Below are positions 1 through 6,678 of a stretch of DNA of 9,329 nucleotides, one piece after another. Location: NCBI GenBank assembly GCA_027001345.1, contig JALTMS010000685.1:1-9329 (forward strand), written 5' to 3'. The notes under the pieces are model-generated. The model was not told the DNA's origin and did no database searches. It worked only from the letters and a program-made list of their open reading frames with translations. The first letter of the stretch is position 1. The number at the start of each line of letters is the position of its first letter. The translations under genes and the position numbers were made by a program. Origin of the DNA: Acidobacteriota bacterium. GTDB lineage: Bacteria > Acidobacteriota > Polarisedimenticolia > J045.

Positions 1-786
1 ACCCGCGCCTGCCCCGACCCGGACACCCAGCTCGCCGAGGCCAGGGTCGTGGCCACGATCTTCGCCGACGACGGCCAGGTGGCGGGCAACGCGGCCGTCA
101 CGTTTTCGTCCGACAGTGGCGGGACCTTCGACCCGGCCACGGCCGTCACTGCCGAGATCAGCGGCCAGGCGACTTCGACTTTCAAGGTCGGGCGCATCGA
201 TGGCCGGAACATCGTCGTCACGGGCGTGCTCGACTCTACCGGCGAGAGCGACACCGCGGAGATTCAGGTTCCGGGCGAGATCACCGCGCGCTTCGTTCGT
301 ATCGCCCTGGCCGACCCGCCCCAACTCGATCCCGGTAACGTGGGGCCGCGCTCGACGAGCCTGGCCTTTCAGGTGGGCTCGGCCTGCAACCTGGCGGACA
401 TGGAATTCACGCTGACCTGGGATCCGGCGGTCGCCGAGCTGTCGACCTTCCCCACGGGTGATCCCCAGGAGGGTGAGCCCTACATCCTGACCGATCCGTT
501 CTTCGATCAGGCGGATCCCGGCTCACCGGAACCGGAGTCCACCCTCGAGGTCACCCCGTCACCGGGGCGCGTCCACATCCGCTACTATCGCAGCGATACA
601 CCGCAAACGGGATTGACCTACGGCATCCCGCGCCAGCTCCTGGTGCTGGTTTTCGACGGTCTCGCGGAAGGCGCCACCGAAGTGCAGCTCGACTCCCTGC
701 GCCTGACGCCATCATTTGGGCCCGACTACCCGATCACGACGAGTGATGTCAGCGTCGATCCCCTGATCTTCATCGATCGCCAATGA
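1..786 (+). CDS. C-terminal part of an exported protein with Big_1-like Ig domain and cohesin-like domain (5' partial)
   Basis: The frame is open from base 1 to the TGA at 784-786, so the gene begins before the window; 261 codons are visible. The GTG at 49 lies inside a domain and is probably not the real start. Visible residues about 12-92 look like an invasin/Big_1 Ig-like domain, with a dGqvAGNAAVTFSS core, a Gly-rich turn, a 'GQATSTF' strand and a final 'TAEIQV' strand. Residues about 96-261 resemble a cohesin-type beta sandwich: 'SLAFQVGSACNLADMEFTL', then 'TWDPAVAEL', and a late 'LVLVFDGLAEGATEVQL' strand. Such proteins are usually secreted or surface-attached binding or scaffold proteins. 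Signal peptide and anchor cannot be seen, and no C-terminal sorting signal or membrane helix follows the last domain. The stop overlaps the next start (ATGA). Domain assignments rest on pattern only and binding partners are unknown. Confidence 0.72.
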   Translation, partial: TRACPDPDTQLAEARVVATIFADDGQVAGNAAVTFSSDSGGTFDPATAVTAEISGQATSTFKVGRIDGRNIVVTGVLDSTGESDTAEIQVPGEITARFVRIALADPPQLDPGNVGPRSTSLAFQVGSACNLADMEFTLTWDPAVAELSTFPTGDPQEGEPYILTDPFFDQADPGSPEPESTLEVTPSPGRVHIRYYRSDTPQTGLTYGIPRQLLVLVFDGLAEGATEVQLDSLRLTPSFGPDYPITTSDVSVDPLIFIDRQ

Positions 787-1607
787 GCAGCGAGGCCGGC
801 CACAAGGAGGCTGGCTCGAGCAGCCGGAGCGGAAGCGTCACCCCCCTCCCCCCGTGGGAGGGCCTGAGCGTGGCCGGAATCTTCCGCCAGCCCATGCCCT
901 ACGGACGCAAACCCTTCGGCCGTTTCCTCTGCCGCGTGGTGCTGGCGTCGTTTCGCAAGCGGATCATCGACGTCGAGGGCCTCGAGCACGTCAAGCCCGA
1001 GCAGGACCCACTGATTCTGGTCCTCAATCACAGCCAACGCGTCGAAGCCGTGCTGATCCCCACGCTGCTGATCATGCAGCGCCAGGGCAAGCTGGTGCAC
1101 TTCCTGGCGGACTGGAATTTCCGCCTCTACCCGGGCCTGAACCTGATCTTCCGGCTTTCCGAAACCATCACCGTGGTGCGCAAGGACGCCCGGCCTCGCT
1201 TCCTCAACCTGCTCAAGCCCCTCTACCGCCCGGCGCGTCCCCCCCTGGTGGAGGCCCGCCGACGCCTCGAGGCAGGGGCCGCAGTGGGGATTTTCCCGGA
1301 AGGAACGGTCAACCGCGACCCCGCACGACTGCTTGCCGGCCACCCCGGAGCCGCCCGGCTGTCCCTCGAGACGGGAGTCAAGGTCGTACCAGCGGGGATT
1401 CGCTTTCCCGAATCTCCACCCGGCCAGCCGATCTCGGACAGCGCCCGATTCACGCTCCATTTCGGCACCCCGCTGCACCCGCCGACCGAGCACGTCGGCC
1501 GGCGGGCACCGGCAGCGGCGGTCAGATCGTGGCATCATCGGCTGATGTCCGAGCTGGCTCGGCTCTCCGGCAAGACGTGGCAGCCCCGGGCCACGGGAGG
1601 TGCATGA
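783..1607 (+). CDS. PlsC-type 1-acylglycerol-3-phosphate acyltransferase family protein
   Basis: This is a 274-aa member of the glycerolipid acyltransferase family, which transfers acyl chains from acyl-CoA or acyl-ACP to a lysolipid at the inner membrane face. Motif I is NHSQRVE (residues 82-88). The catalytic His83 is present, but the HX4D acidic residue is Glu88. Motif III is FPEGT (171-175) within GIFPEGTVNRDP, and motif IV is VVPAGI (201-206). The middle 'ADWNF' and 'VVRKDA' segments fit the acceptor-binding region. The ATG at 783 overlaps the upstream stop by 4 nt but has no Shine-Dalgarno, so it would rely on translational coupling. The first 29 residues are Ser/Gly/Pro-rich and outside the family core. 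An in-frame GTG at 870 with a strong Shine-Dalgarno would give a 245-aa protein closer to the usual family length. The next gene, an acyl-type GNAT, overlaps the 3' end. The family call is secure, but the substrate is not, and a lysophosphatidate role is only one option. Confidence 0.88.
   Translation: MSSEAGHKEAGSSSRSGSVTPLPPWEGLSVAGIFRQPMPYGRKPFGRFLCRVVLASFRKRIIDVEGLEHVKPEQDPLILVLNHSQRVEAVLIPTLLIMQRQGKLVHFLADWNFRLYPGLNLIFRLSETITVVRKDARPRFLNLLKPLYRPARPPLVEARRRLEAGAAVGIFPEGTVNRDPARLLAGHPGAARLSLETGVKVVPAGIRFPESPPGQPISDSARFTLHFGTPLHPPTEHVGRRAPAAAVRSWHHRLMSELARLSGKTWQPRATGGA
856..862 (+). promoter_or_regulatory. Shine-Dalgarno for a possible internal GTG start at 870 of the PlsC-type gene
   Basis: GGGAGGG sits 7-8 nt before an in-frame GTG at 870-872, whereas the ATG at 783 has no purine-rich site in front of it. 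The translation start of this acyltransferase is therefore open between 783 and 870. The sequence between the two encodes low-complexity residues with no PlsC motif. Confidence 0.4.
1595..1600 (+). promoter_or_regulatory. Shine-Dalgarno deciding the start of the acyl-GNAT gene
   Basis: GGGAGG lies 3 nt before the ATG at 1604 and 6 nt before the ATG at 1607. The spacing favours 1607, which overlaps the upstream TGA by one base (TGATG). Use of 1604 would add a single Met and make a 4-nt overlap. The site lies inside the end of the PlsC-type gene, consistent with translational coupling. Confidence 0.6.
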
Positions 1608-2263
1608 TGGCACTCAAGGATCGGATCGCGGTCTTCCGCGTGGAGTCCGCCGAACAGCGACAGCAGGCTCTCGAAGTGCTGGCTTCGACCTACCGCGACG
1701 AGAAGCGCTGGGTCGGCGACGAACAGTCCCAGCTTCCCGAGGCCGACCTGAGCCGAGATGACATCTCCTGGTTCGTGGTCTGTGTCGATCAGCAACCCGT
1801 CGGTGTGCTGCGAGTGCTCTACGATCCGCCCCTCGAGCTGTACGCCAAGTACGGCTTCGAGCTGATCGGCAAGGACCTGGACGTGGAGAAGTTCGTCCGC
1901 GATCACCGCATCGCCGAGATCGGTCGTTTCGCCGTGCTCCCCGAGTATCGCCGGTTCATCGTCGTCGTCGCGGCGTTGATGAAGGCTGCGAGCACCGAAA
2001 CGGTGATCAAGGGGTACACCCACTACATCACCGACGTCTTCGAGGACGACCCCCACAGTCCCTACCAGTTCCACACCCGAGTGATGGGTTTCGAGCCGGT
2101 GGCAACCCATGAAGTGGGGGAACTCAACTCCCGCTCCCGCCGGATCACGCTGGTACTCGACCTGAAGGCATCCTACCTGCGGCTGAAGAAACGCGGCGGC
2201 TGGATCTTCCGCCTGTTCACCGGCGACTGGGATGAAAACCTTCACAGCCAGATGACGTCCTGA
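1607..2263 (+). CDS. GNAT-fold acyltransferase of the FeeM / OlsB / autoinducer-synthase type
   Basis: This is a 218-aa protein without membrane segments. Its layout matches GNAT enzymes that use long-chain acyl donors. An N-terminal helical part (residues 15-45) is followed by strand 'SWFVVCVDQQPVGVLRVLY' (54-72), then the core 'AEIGRFAVLPEYRR' (103-116). That core resembles the EIGR-aV-peYR segment of N-acyl amino acid synthases, OlsB and AHL synthases. 'HYITDVFEDD' (139-148) and 'FHTRVMGFEPV' (155-165) are the usual closing strands, the latter resembling the family FY-r-lGF signature. Known relatives join a fatty acyl group from acyl-ACP to an amino-acid amine (ornithine, tyrosine or S-adenosylmethionine); the acceptor here cannot be read from sequence. 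The gene overlaps the PlsC-type gene upstream, recalling the OlsB/OlsA pairing. It could instead be an ordinary acetyl-GNAT. Fold confidence is good, but the long-chain acyl role is inference. The start at 1607 is chosen from ribosome-site spacing; 1604 is possible. Confidence 0.75.
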   Translation: MALKDRIAVFRVESAEQRQQALEVLASTYRDEKRWVGDEQSQLPEADLSRDDISWFVVCVDQQPVGVLRVLYDPPLELYAKYGFELIGKDLDVEKFVRDHRIAEIGRFAVLPEYRRFIVVVAALMKAASTETVIKGYTHYITDVFEDDPHSPYQFHTRVMGFEPVATHEVGELNSRSRRITLVLDLKASYLRLKKRGGWIFRLFTGDWDENLHSQMTS

Positions 2264-2273
2264 GCCGATAGCC

Positions 2274-2281
2274 GGGAGGGG
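2274..2281 (+). promoter_or_regulatory. Shine-Dalgarno supporting a TTG start
   Basis: GGGAGGGG ends 2 nt before the TTG at 2284, with its GGAGG core 4 nt before it. No in-frame ATG occurs until codon 83, beyond both membrane helices. The TTG is therefore the best start for the YcjF-type gene. Confidence 0.55.
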
Positions 2282-2283
2282 CC

Positions 2284-3357
2284 TTGAGCAGCAGCCTGAG
2301 CAGCCTGGCCGACACGCTCGGGATCGCCTGGACATGGGCCCGCCGTGTTTTCATCTTTGCCCTGGTCGCCAGCCTTTCCCTCTTCGCGCTCGAACTCGTC
2401 CACCTCCATGCGCTGCTCGCCGGCATTCACCCGTTCCTGGCGTGGAGCGTGACGGGGCTGCTGCTCTTCGGTGTCGGCGGCCTGCTCGGAACCCTGGCCT
2501 GGCGCTGGTGGTCGGTCCCCCGAGTGCTGATGCCACCCGACCTGCCGCCACCGGCTGAGGGCTGGACGCTCCGGCAGGCCCGGGCCTACCTGCGCTTTGC
2601 CCGGCAATACCTCGAACGCCAGGCCGCCAACCCAGCTCTCGGCCCGGACGACGCCAGCGGCATCGCTCCGGCCCTCGAGCGCGTCGCCTCCCTCGATGCG
2701 ACCCTACCGGCGGAAAAGCTGGTCGAGACGGTGGAGCAACAGGTGGACCTGGCCCTCGAGCCCCTCGACCGCAAGGCACGCCAGGAGGTCTGGCGGGCAG
2801 CCTGCCAGGTGGCGGCCCTGACGGCGATCAACCCCTCGTCCCTGCTCGATGTGCTGATCACCCTGCTGCGCAATCTGGACCTGATGGCCCGCCTGGCCAC
2901 GCTCTACGGGGGGCGCCCCGGTCTGGTGCCCAGCCTGCGCATCGTCCGCGACGTGATGGCCTCGGCGGCCACTGCCGGCCTGCTCGACCGTCTGGCGGAG
3001 GGGGCTTCCTCGGTGGCCGCCGAGATGGTGGGGTCGTGGACCACGCGCCTGGCGGGGCCCGTCGGTCAGGGCCTGGTCAACGGCCTGGTCACCGTGCGAC
3101 TCGGAGATGCCGCCGTCGCCCGCTGCCGTTCCCTGCGCAGCCGTCGCGTGGGAATCAAGCCCTGGTCCGCCGCCACCTGGCGCGAGATGGCTCGCCGGCT
3201 GTCGGCCATGGTCTCCCGCACTCTGGCTCCGGAGATGGCCCGGGCCTTCAAGCAGGCCGGCCGCAACGTCACCACACGCAGCGGCGGCGCCCTGCGGAAG
3301 GCCTGGCAGTGGGTGCGGGGCGGACGGTCCATCGAAGAAGAGCCTCCGCTACCCTGA
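2284..3357 (+). CDS. YcjF-type DUF697 inner-membrane protein
   Basis: The protein is 357 aa, close to E. coli YcjF (about 350 aa). Two hydrophobic segments near the N-terminus (about 22-44 and 52-74) form a membrane hairpin. A charged linker with an acidic 'EKLVETVEQQVD' stretch (144-155) follows. The DUF697 core runs about 165-285 and contains 'LDRKARQEVWRAACQVAAL', 'LATLYGGRPGL' (205-214) and the conserved 'GQGLVNGLVTVRLGDAAVAR' (261-280). After it comes a basic C-terminal tail of about 70 residues ending in EEEPPLP. The biochemical function of this family is not established; in enterobacteria ycjF is paired with the P-loop protein gene ycjX next to the phage-shock genes. Neither ycjX nor psp genes are in this window. 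Here it follows the acyl-GNAT gene by 20 nt, probably on the same transcript, and is the last gene before the convergent efflux operon. The start codon is TTG. Confidence 0.82.
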   Translation: MSSSLSSLADTLGIAWTWARRVFIFALVASLSLFALELVHLHALLAGIHPFLAWSVTGLLLFGVGGLLGTLAWRWWSVPRVLMPPDLPPPAEGWTLRQARAYLRFARQYLERQAANPALGPDDASGIAPALERVASLDATLPAEKLVETVEQQVDLALEPLDRKARQEVWRAACQVAALTAINPSSLLDVLITLLRNLDLMARLATLYGGRPGLVPSLRIVRDVMASAATAGLLDRLAEGASSVAAEMVGSWTTRLAGPVGQGLVNGLVTVRLGDAAVARCRSLRSRRVGIKPWSAATWREMARRLSAMVSRTLAPEMARAFKQAGRNVTTRSGGALRKAWQWVRGGRSIEEEPPLP

Positions 3358-3387
3358 GTTCGCAGCGCGGTATCCGAGGCAGGAGGG
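3358..3387. other. 30-nt gap between convergent genes, no clear terminator
   Basis: The TGA of the YcjF-type gene and the TAG of the RND gene face each other across 30 nt. Only short imperfect dyads are visible (ATCCG at 3372-3376 against CGGAT at 3401-3405, and TACC at 3350-3353 against GGTA at 3369-3372), and neither has a convincing T-tract on either strand. Transcripts may end beyond the opposing stop, or by a Rho-dependent route; this is inference. Confidence 0.5.
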
Positions 3388-6300
3388 CTACGGCTCGCGA
3401 CGGATCACCTTTTCGGGGCCCACCGTCGAAAGATACATGTAGTAGAGCAGTGGGATGACGACCAGGGTGAGCAAGGTCGCCACGATCACCCCGGCGATCA
3501 GAGCCACCGCCAGGCCCTGGAAGATCGGGTCGAGATAGATCACCAGGCCCCCGACCACCAGTGCCGCGGCAGTCAGTACGATCGGGCGGAAGCGCACCGC
3601 TCCTGCGCGCAACACCGACTGCTCGAGAGACTCGCCGGCCTCCAGTTCGAGGTCGATGAAATCCACCAGCAGAATCGAGTTGCGCACAATGATCCCCGCC
3701 AGGGCGATGAAACCGATCATCGAGGTGGCGGTGAAAAACACGTGCAACAGGCCGTGGGCCGGCAGGATGCCGATCAGGGTCAGGGGGATCGGCGCCATGA
3801 TGATGAAAGGCGTGATGAACGAGCGGAACCAGCCCACCACCAGCACGTAGATGAAGACCATCACCACGGCGAAGGCGATACCCATGTCGCGGAAGACCTC
3901 GTAGGTGATCTGCCACTCGCCGTCCCACTTCATCGTGTAGCGTGAGCGATCCTCGGGCAGGTGAGTCGAAATCACCCGCAGCGGTTCACCGAGGGGCGTG
4001 ATGATCCGAGCGATGGCATCACCCATGTTGGCGATCGCGTAAACCGGCGACTCGGCCTGGCCGGCCACCTCACCGATGACATAGGTCACCGGCTGCAGAT
4101 TCTTGTGGTAGCGGAACATCTCCCGAGTCGCAGGACGCAGATCGACGATCTCGGCCAGCGGCACCATGCGGCCGTCAGCGCCGTGTACCGTCAGTTGCAG
4201 CAGGTCCCCTACCCGAGCGCGCTGAGCCCGATCCAGGCGCAGCACGATCGGCACCGCTTCCCGAGCGGTCTCCACGTGGGCCAGTCCCGCCTCGGCACCG
4301 GCGAGCGCCACGCGCAGAGTGCGCACCACCTGTTCCGGGGTCACTCCGGAGCGGGCGGCCTTCTCTCGATCGACCTCGACTTCCCAGCGTGGAGCGGGCT
4401 GTTCGACGTACCAGTCCACGTCGGTCACCCCCTCGGTGTTCTCGAAGACCCTCCGTACCTGGCGAGCGATCTCCAGCCGCCCTTCGAGGCTCGGACCATA
4501 GATCTCCGCCACCAAGGTCGAGAGCACGGGAGGACCGGGAGGCACCTCGGTCACCTTGACGTTCACGCCGAGCCGCTGGCCGATGGGCTGCAACTTGTGC
4601 CGGATCTCCTTGGCCAGTGGGTGGGACTTGGTGTCCCGTGATTTCTTGTCCACCAGGTTGACCTGGATGTCGGCCACGTTGGCCCCCTGGCGCAGGAAGT
4701 AGTGCCGCACCAGACCGTTGAAGTTGAACGGCGCGGAAGTCCCGACATAGACCTGGTAATCGGTCACCTCGGGTATCTCGCGGAACACCGAAGCGATCTC
4801 CCGTGCTGCCGCGTTGGTCTGCTCGAGGGTGAAGCCCTCGGGGGCGTCGATGACCACCTGCAACTCCGACTTGTTGTCGTAGGGCAGCATCTTGACCGTC
4901 ACGAAGCGGGTCGGCACCGTCAGGGTCGAGAGCAGCAACAGCAGCACGACGAACACCAGAAAGCCATAGCGCAGCCAGCGCGAATTGAGCATCGGGCGCA
5001 TCAAGCGTGCATAGAGCCGGTGAACGCGGGACTCCTGTGGGGTCTCCTCCACCGCACACTCCCCCGGCCCCACAGCCAGCTCCTCGGCCTTGCGACGGAA
5101 GAGCTTGTAGGTCAGCCAAGGGGAAATGACGAAGGCCACCAGCAGCGAGAAGAGCATCGCCGCCGAGGCGTTGATCGGGATCGGCCGCATGTAAGGCCCC
5201 ATCAGGCCGGAGACGAAGGCCAGCGGCATCAGGGCGGCGATCACGGTGAGCGTGGCAAGGATCGTCGGATTGCCCACCTCGTCGACGGCGTAGACCGTCG
5301 TCAGACGTGGATGGGCCCAGCCGAGCTTGTAGTGGCGGTGGATGTTCTCCACCACCACGATGGCATCGTCGACCAGGATACCGATGGCGAAGATCAACGC
5401 GAACAGGGTGACCCGGTTGAGGGTGTAGCCGAAGAAATAGGATGCGGCGAGTGTCAGGGCCAGGGTCACCGGTACCGCCACGGCCACCACGATCCCTTCT
5501 CGGCGACCGAGAGCGAAGGCCATGAAGATCACCACGGCCAGCGTGGCGATCAGCATGTGATCGATCAGCTCGGTGGACTTCTCATTGGCGGTAAAGCCGT
5601 AGTCGCGAGTCTTGGTGATGTGAATATTCGAGGGCACCAGCTTGCCCTCGAGACCCGAAATCAGGCGGTCGAGATCCTCGACCAGCACCACGGCGTTGGT
5701 CCCGGCCTTCTTGGCCACCGCCAGCGTCACCGCGGGGGCGTCGAGGCCGGCCCGTTCGATGTCCTTTTCCGGTGCAGCCGGGCCGGAACCCATCCAGACG
5801 TAGGTCTCGGGCTCGGCGGGACCGTCGAGAATCCTGGCCACGTCGCGCAGATAGACCGGGTGCCCGCCGTAAACTCCCACCACGACATCGGCGATCTCGC
5901 TCGCGTCCCTCAGAAAAGCCCCCACATCAACCGGAATCTCCTGGTCGAGGTTGACCGTGTTCCCCGCCGGCAGTCGCCAGTTGAAACCCTGCAGGGCCTG
6001 ATAAGCCTGGAGCAGGGAGACGTTGAAGGCACCGAGCTTCTCCCGGTCGAAGTCCACGCGCACCACGTGTCGCTGGCCGCCGAGCACCCAGACCTGGGCG
6101 ACCCGGGGATGACGTGTCAGCTCGACCTTCACTTCGTCGGCCACTCGACGCAACTCGAGGGGCGTGGCCGTCTCGCTCCACAGGGTGTAGGCCGCCGCCG
6201 GCACGTCGTCGATGCTGCGCGGCTTGATCACCGGCTTCATCACTCCGGCGGGAAGTTCATCGAGCGCGGACTGGATCTTGGCCTGAACCCGCACGACAGC

Positions 6301-6678
6301 CTGGTCCGGGTCGGTGCCGACGAGGAAGCGCACGATGATCATGCCCCCGGAGGGCTGGGAGGTGGAGTAGATGTAATCGACGTTCTCGATTTCGTAGAGC
6401 AGCTTTTCGAGCGGCGTGATCGCCCGATGCTCGACCTCCTCGGCGGTGGCGCCGGGATAGCCCACCATCACGTCGATCATCGGTACCTTGATCTGCGGCT
6501 CCTCCTCTCGGGGCGTGATCATCACCGCGAAGGCGCCGAGCAGCAGGGAGAAGAGCACCATCAGGGGCGTGAGCTTGGATTCGAGGAAGGCCTTGGCAAT
6601 CCGCCCCGACGCGCCCAGGGGCCGGCGGGTCATCTTCTCCCGCAGGGCCTCCCGGCCGGCAGAGTCCTGATCGCTCAT
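3388..6678 (-). CDS. RND efflux pump permease, AcrB/HAE-like
   Basis: The protein is 1096 aa with the standard 12-helix RND layout. TM1 is about 38-54 and is followed by a large periplasmic porter loop. TM2-TM6 lie at about 373-522. TM7 (571-588) precedes the second periplasmic loop, and TM8-TM12 lie at about 931-1080. TM4 carries GILVDDAIVVVENI, with Asp437 and Asp438 matching the AcrB proton-relay Asp407/Asp408. The CzcA-type heavy-metal signature (DFG..VDGAVV) is absent, so a drug, detergent or other amphiphile substrate is more likely. In TM11, Arg1029 and Thr1036 line up with AcrB Arg971 and Thr978. In TM10 the AcrB Lys940 position is Arg999 (GIIVRNSILLVDF). The N-terminal 'TPREEEPQIKVPMIDV' and 'YPGATAEEVEHR' (56-85) are typical of the porter domain. 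The ATG overlaps the adaptor stop by 4 nt and has GGAGG 7 nt upstream. It works as the inner-membrane proton antiporter of the tripartite pump encoded here. Confidence 0.95.
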   Translation of the reverse strand: MSDQDSAGREALREKMTRRPLGASGRIAKAFLESKLTPLMVLFSLLLGAFAVMITPREEEPQIKVPMIDVMVGYPGATAEEVEHRAITPLEKLLYEIENVDYIYSTSQPSGGMIIVRFLVGTDPDQAVVRVQAKIQSALDELPAGVMKPVIKPRSIDDVPAAAYTLWSETATPLELRRVADEVKVELTRHPRVAQVWVLGGQRHVVRVDFDREKLGAFNVSLLQAYQALQGFNWRLPAGNTVNLDQEIPVDVGAFLRDASEIADVVVGVYGGHPVYLRDVARILDGPAEPETYVWMGSGPAAPEKDIERAGLDAPAVTLAVAKKAGTNAVVLVEDLDRLISGLEGKLVPSNIHITKTRDYGFTANEKSTELIDHMLIATLAVVIFMAFALGRREGIVVAVAVPVTLALTLAASYFFGYTLNRVTLFALIFAIGILVDDAIVVVENIHRHYKLGWAHPRLTTVYAVDEVGNPTILATLTVIAALMPLAFVSGLMGPYMRPIPINASAAMLFSLLVAFVISPWLTYKLFRRKAEELAVGPGECAVEETPQESRVHRLYARLMRPMLNSRWLRYGFLVFVVLLLLLSTLTVPTRFVTVKMLPYDNKSELQVVIDAPEGFTLEQTNAAAREIASVFREIPEVTDYQVYVGTSAPFNFNGLVRHYFLRQGANVADIQVNLVDKKSRDTKSHPLAKEIRHKLQPIGQRLGVNVKVTEVPPGPPVLSTLVAEIYGPSLEGRLEIARQVRRVFENTEGVTDVDWYVEQPAPRWEVEVDREKAARSGVTPEQVVRTLRVALAGAEAGLAHVETAREAVPIVLRLDRAQRARVGDLLQLTVHGADGRMVPLAEIVDLRPATREMFRYHKNLQPVTYVIGEVAGQAESPVYAIANMGDAIARIITPLGEPLRVISTHLPEDRSRYTMKWDGEWQITYEVFRDMGIAFAVVMVFIYVLVVGWFRSFITPFIIMAPIPLTLIGILPAHGLLHVFFTATSMIGFIALAGIIVRNSILLVDFIDLELEAGESLEQSVLRAGAVRFRPIVLTAAALVVGGLVIYLDPIFQGLAVALIAGVIVATLLTLVVIPLLYYMYLSTVGPEKVIRREP

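Noticed and set aside
854..1606. Possible N-terminal extension of the acyl-GNAT (frame open from 854)
   Set aside because: The extension is Pro/Arg-rich, overlaps the clear PlsC motifs in another frame, and the GNAT start at 1607 has its own ribosome site.
1535..2335. 266-codon open frame on the - strand
   Set aside because: It is antisense to the acyl-GNAT gene and shows no domain; the + strand frame has a recognisable GNAT core.
3372..3414. Possible terminator (ATCCG/CGGAT arms followed by TTTT)
   Set aside because: The stem is only 5 bp with a 24-nt loop, and the T-run is four bases set off from the stem by five bases; too weak to call.
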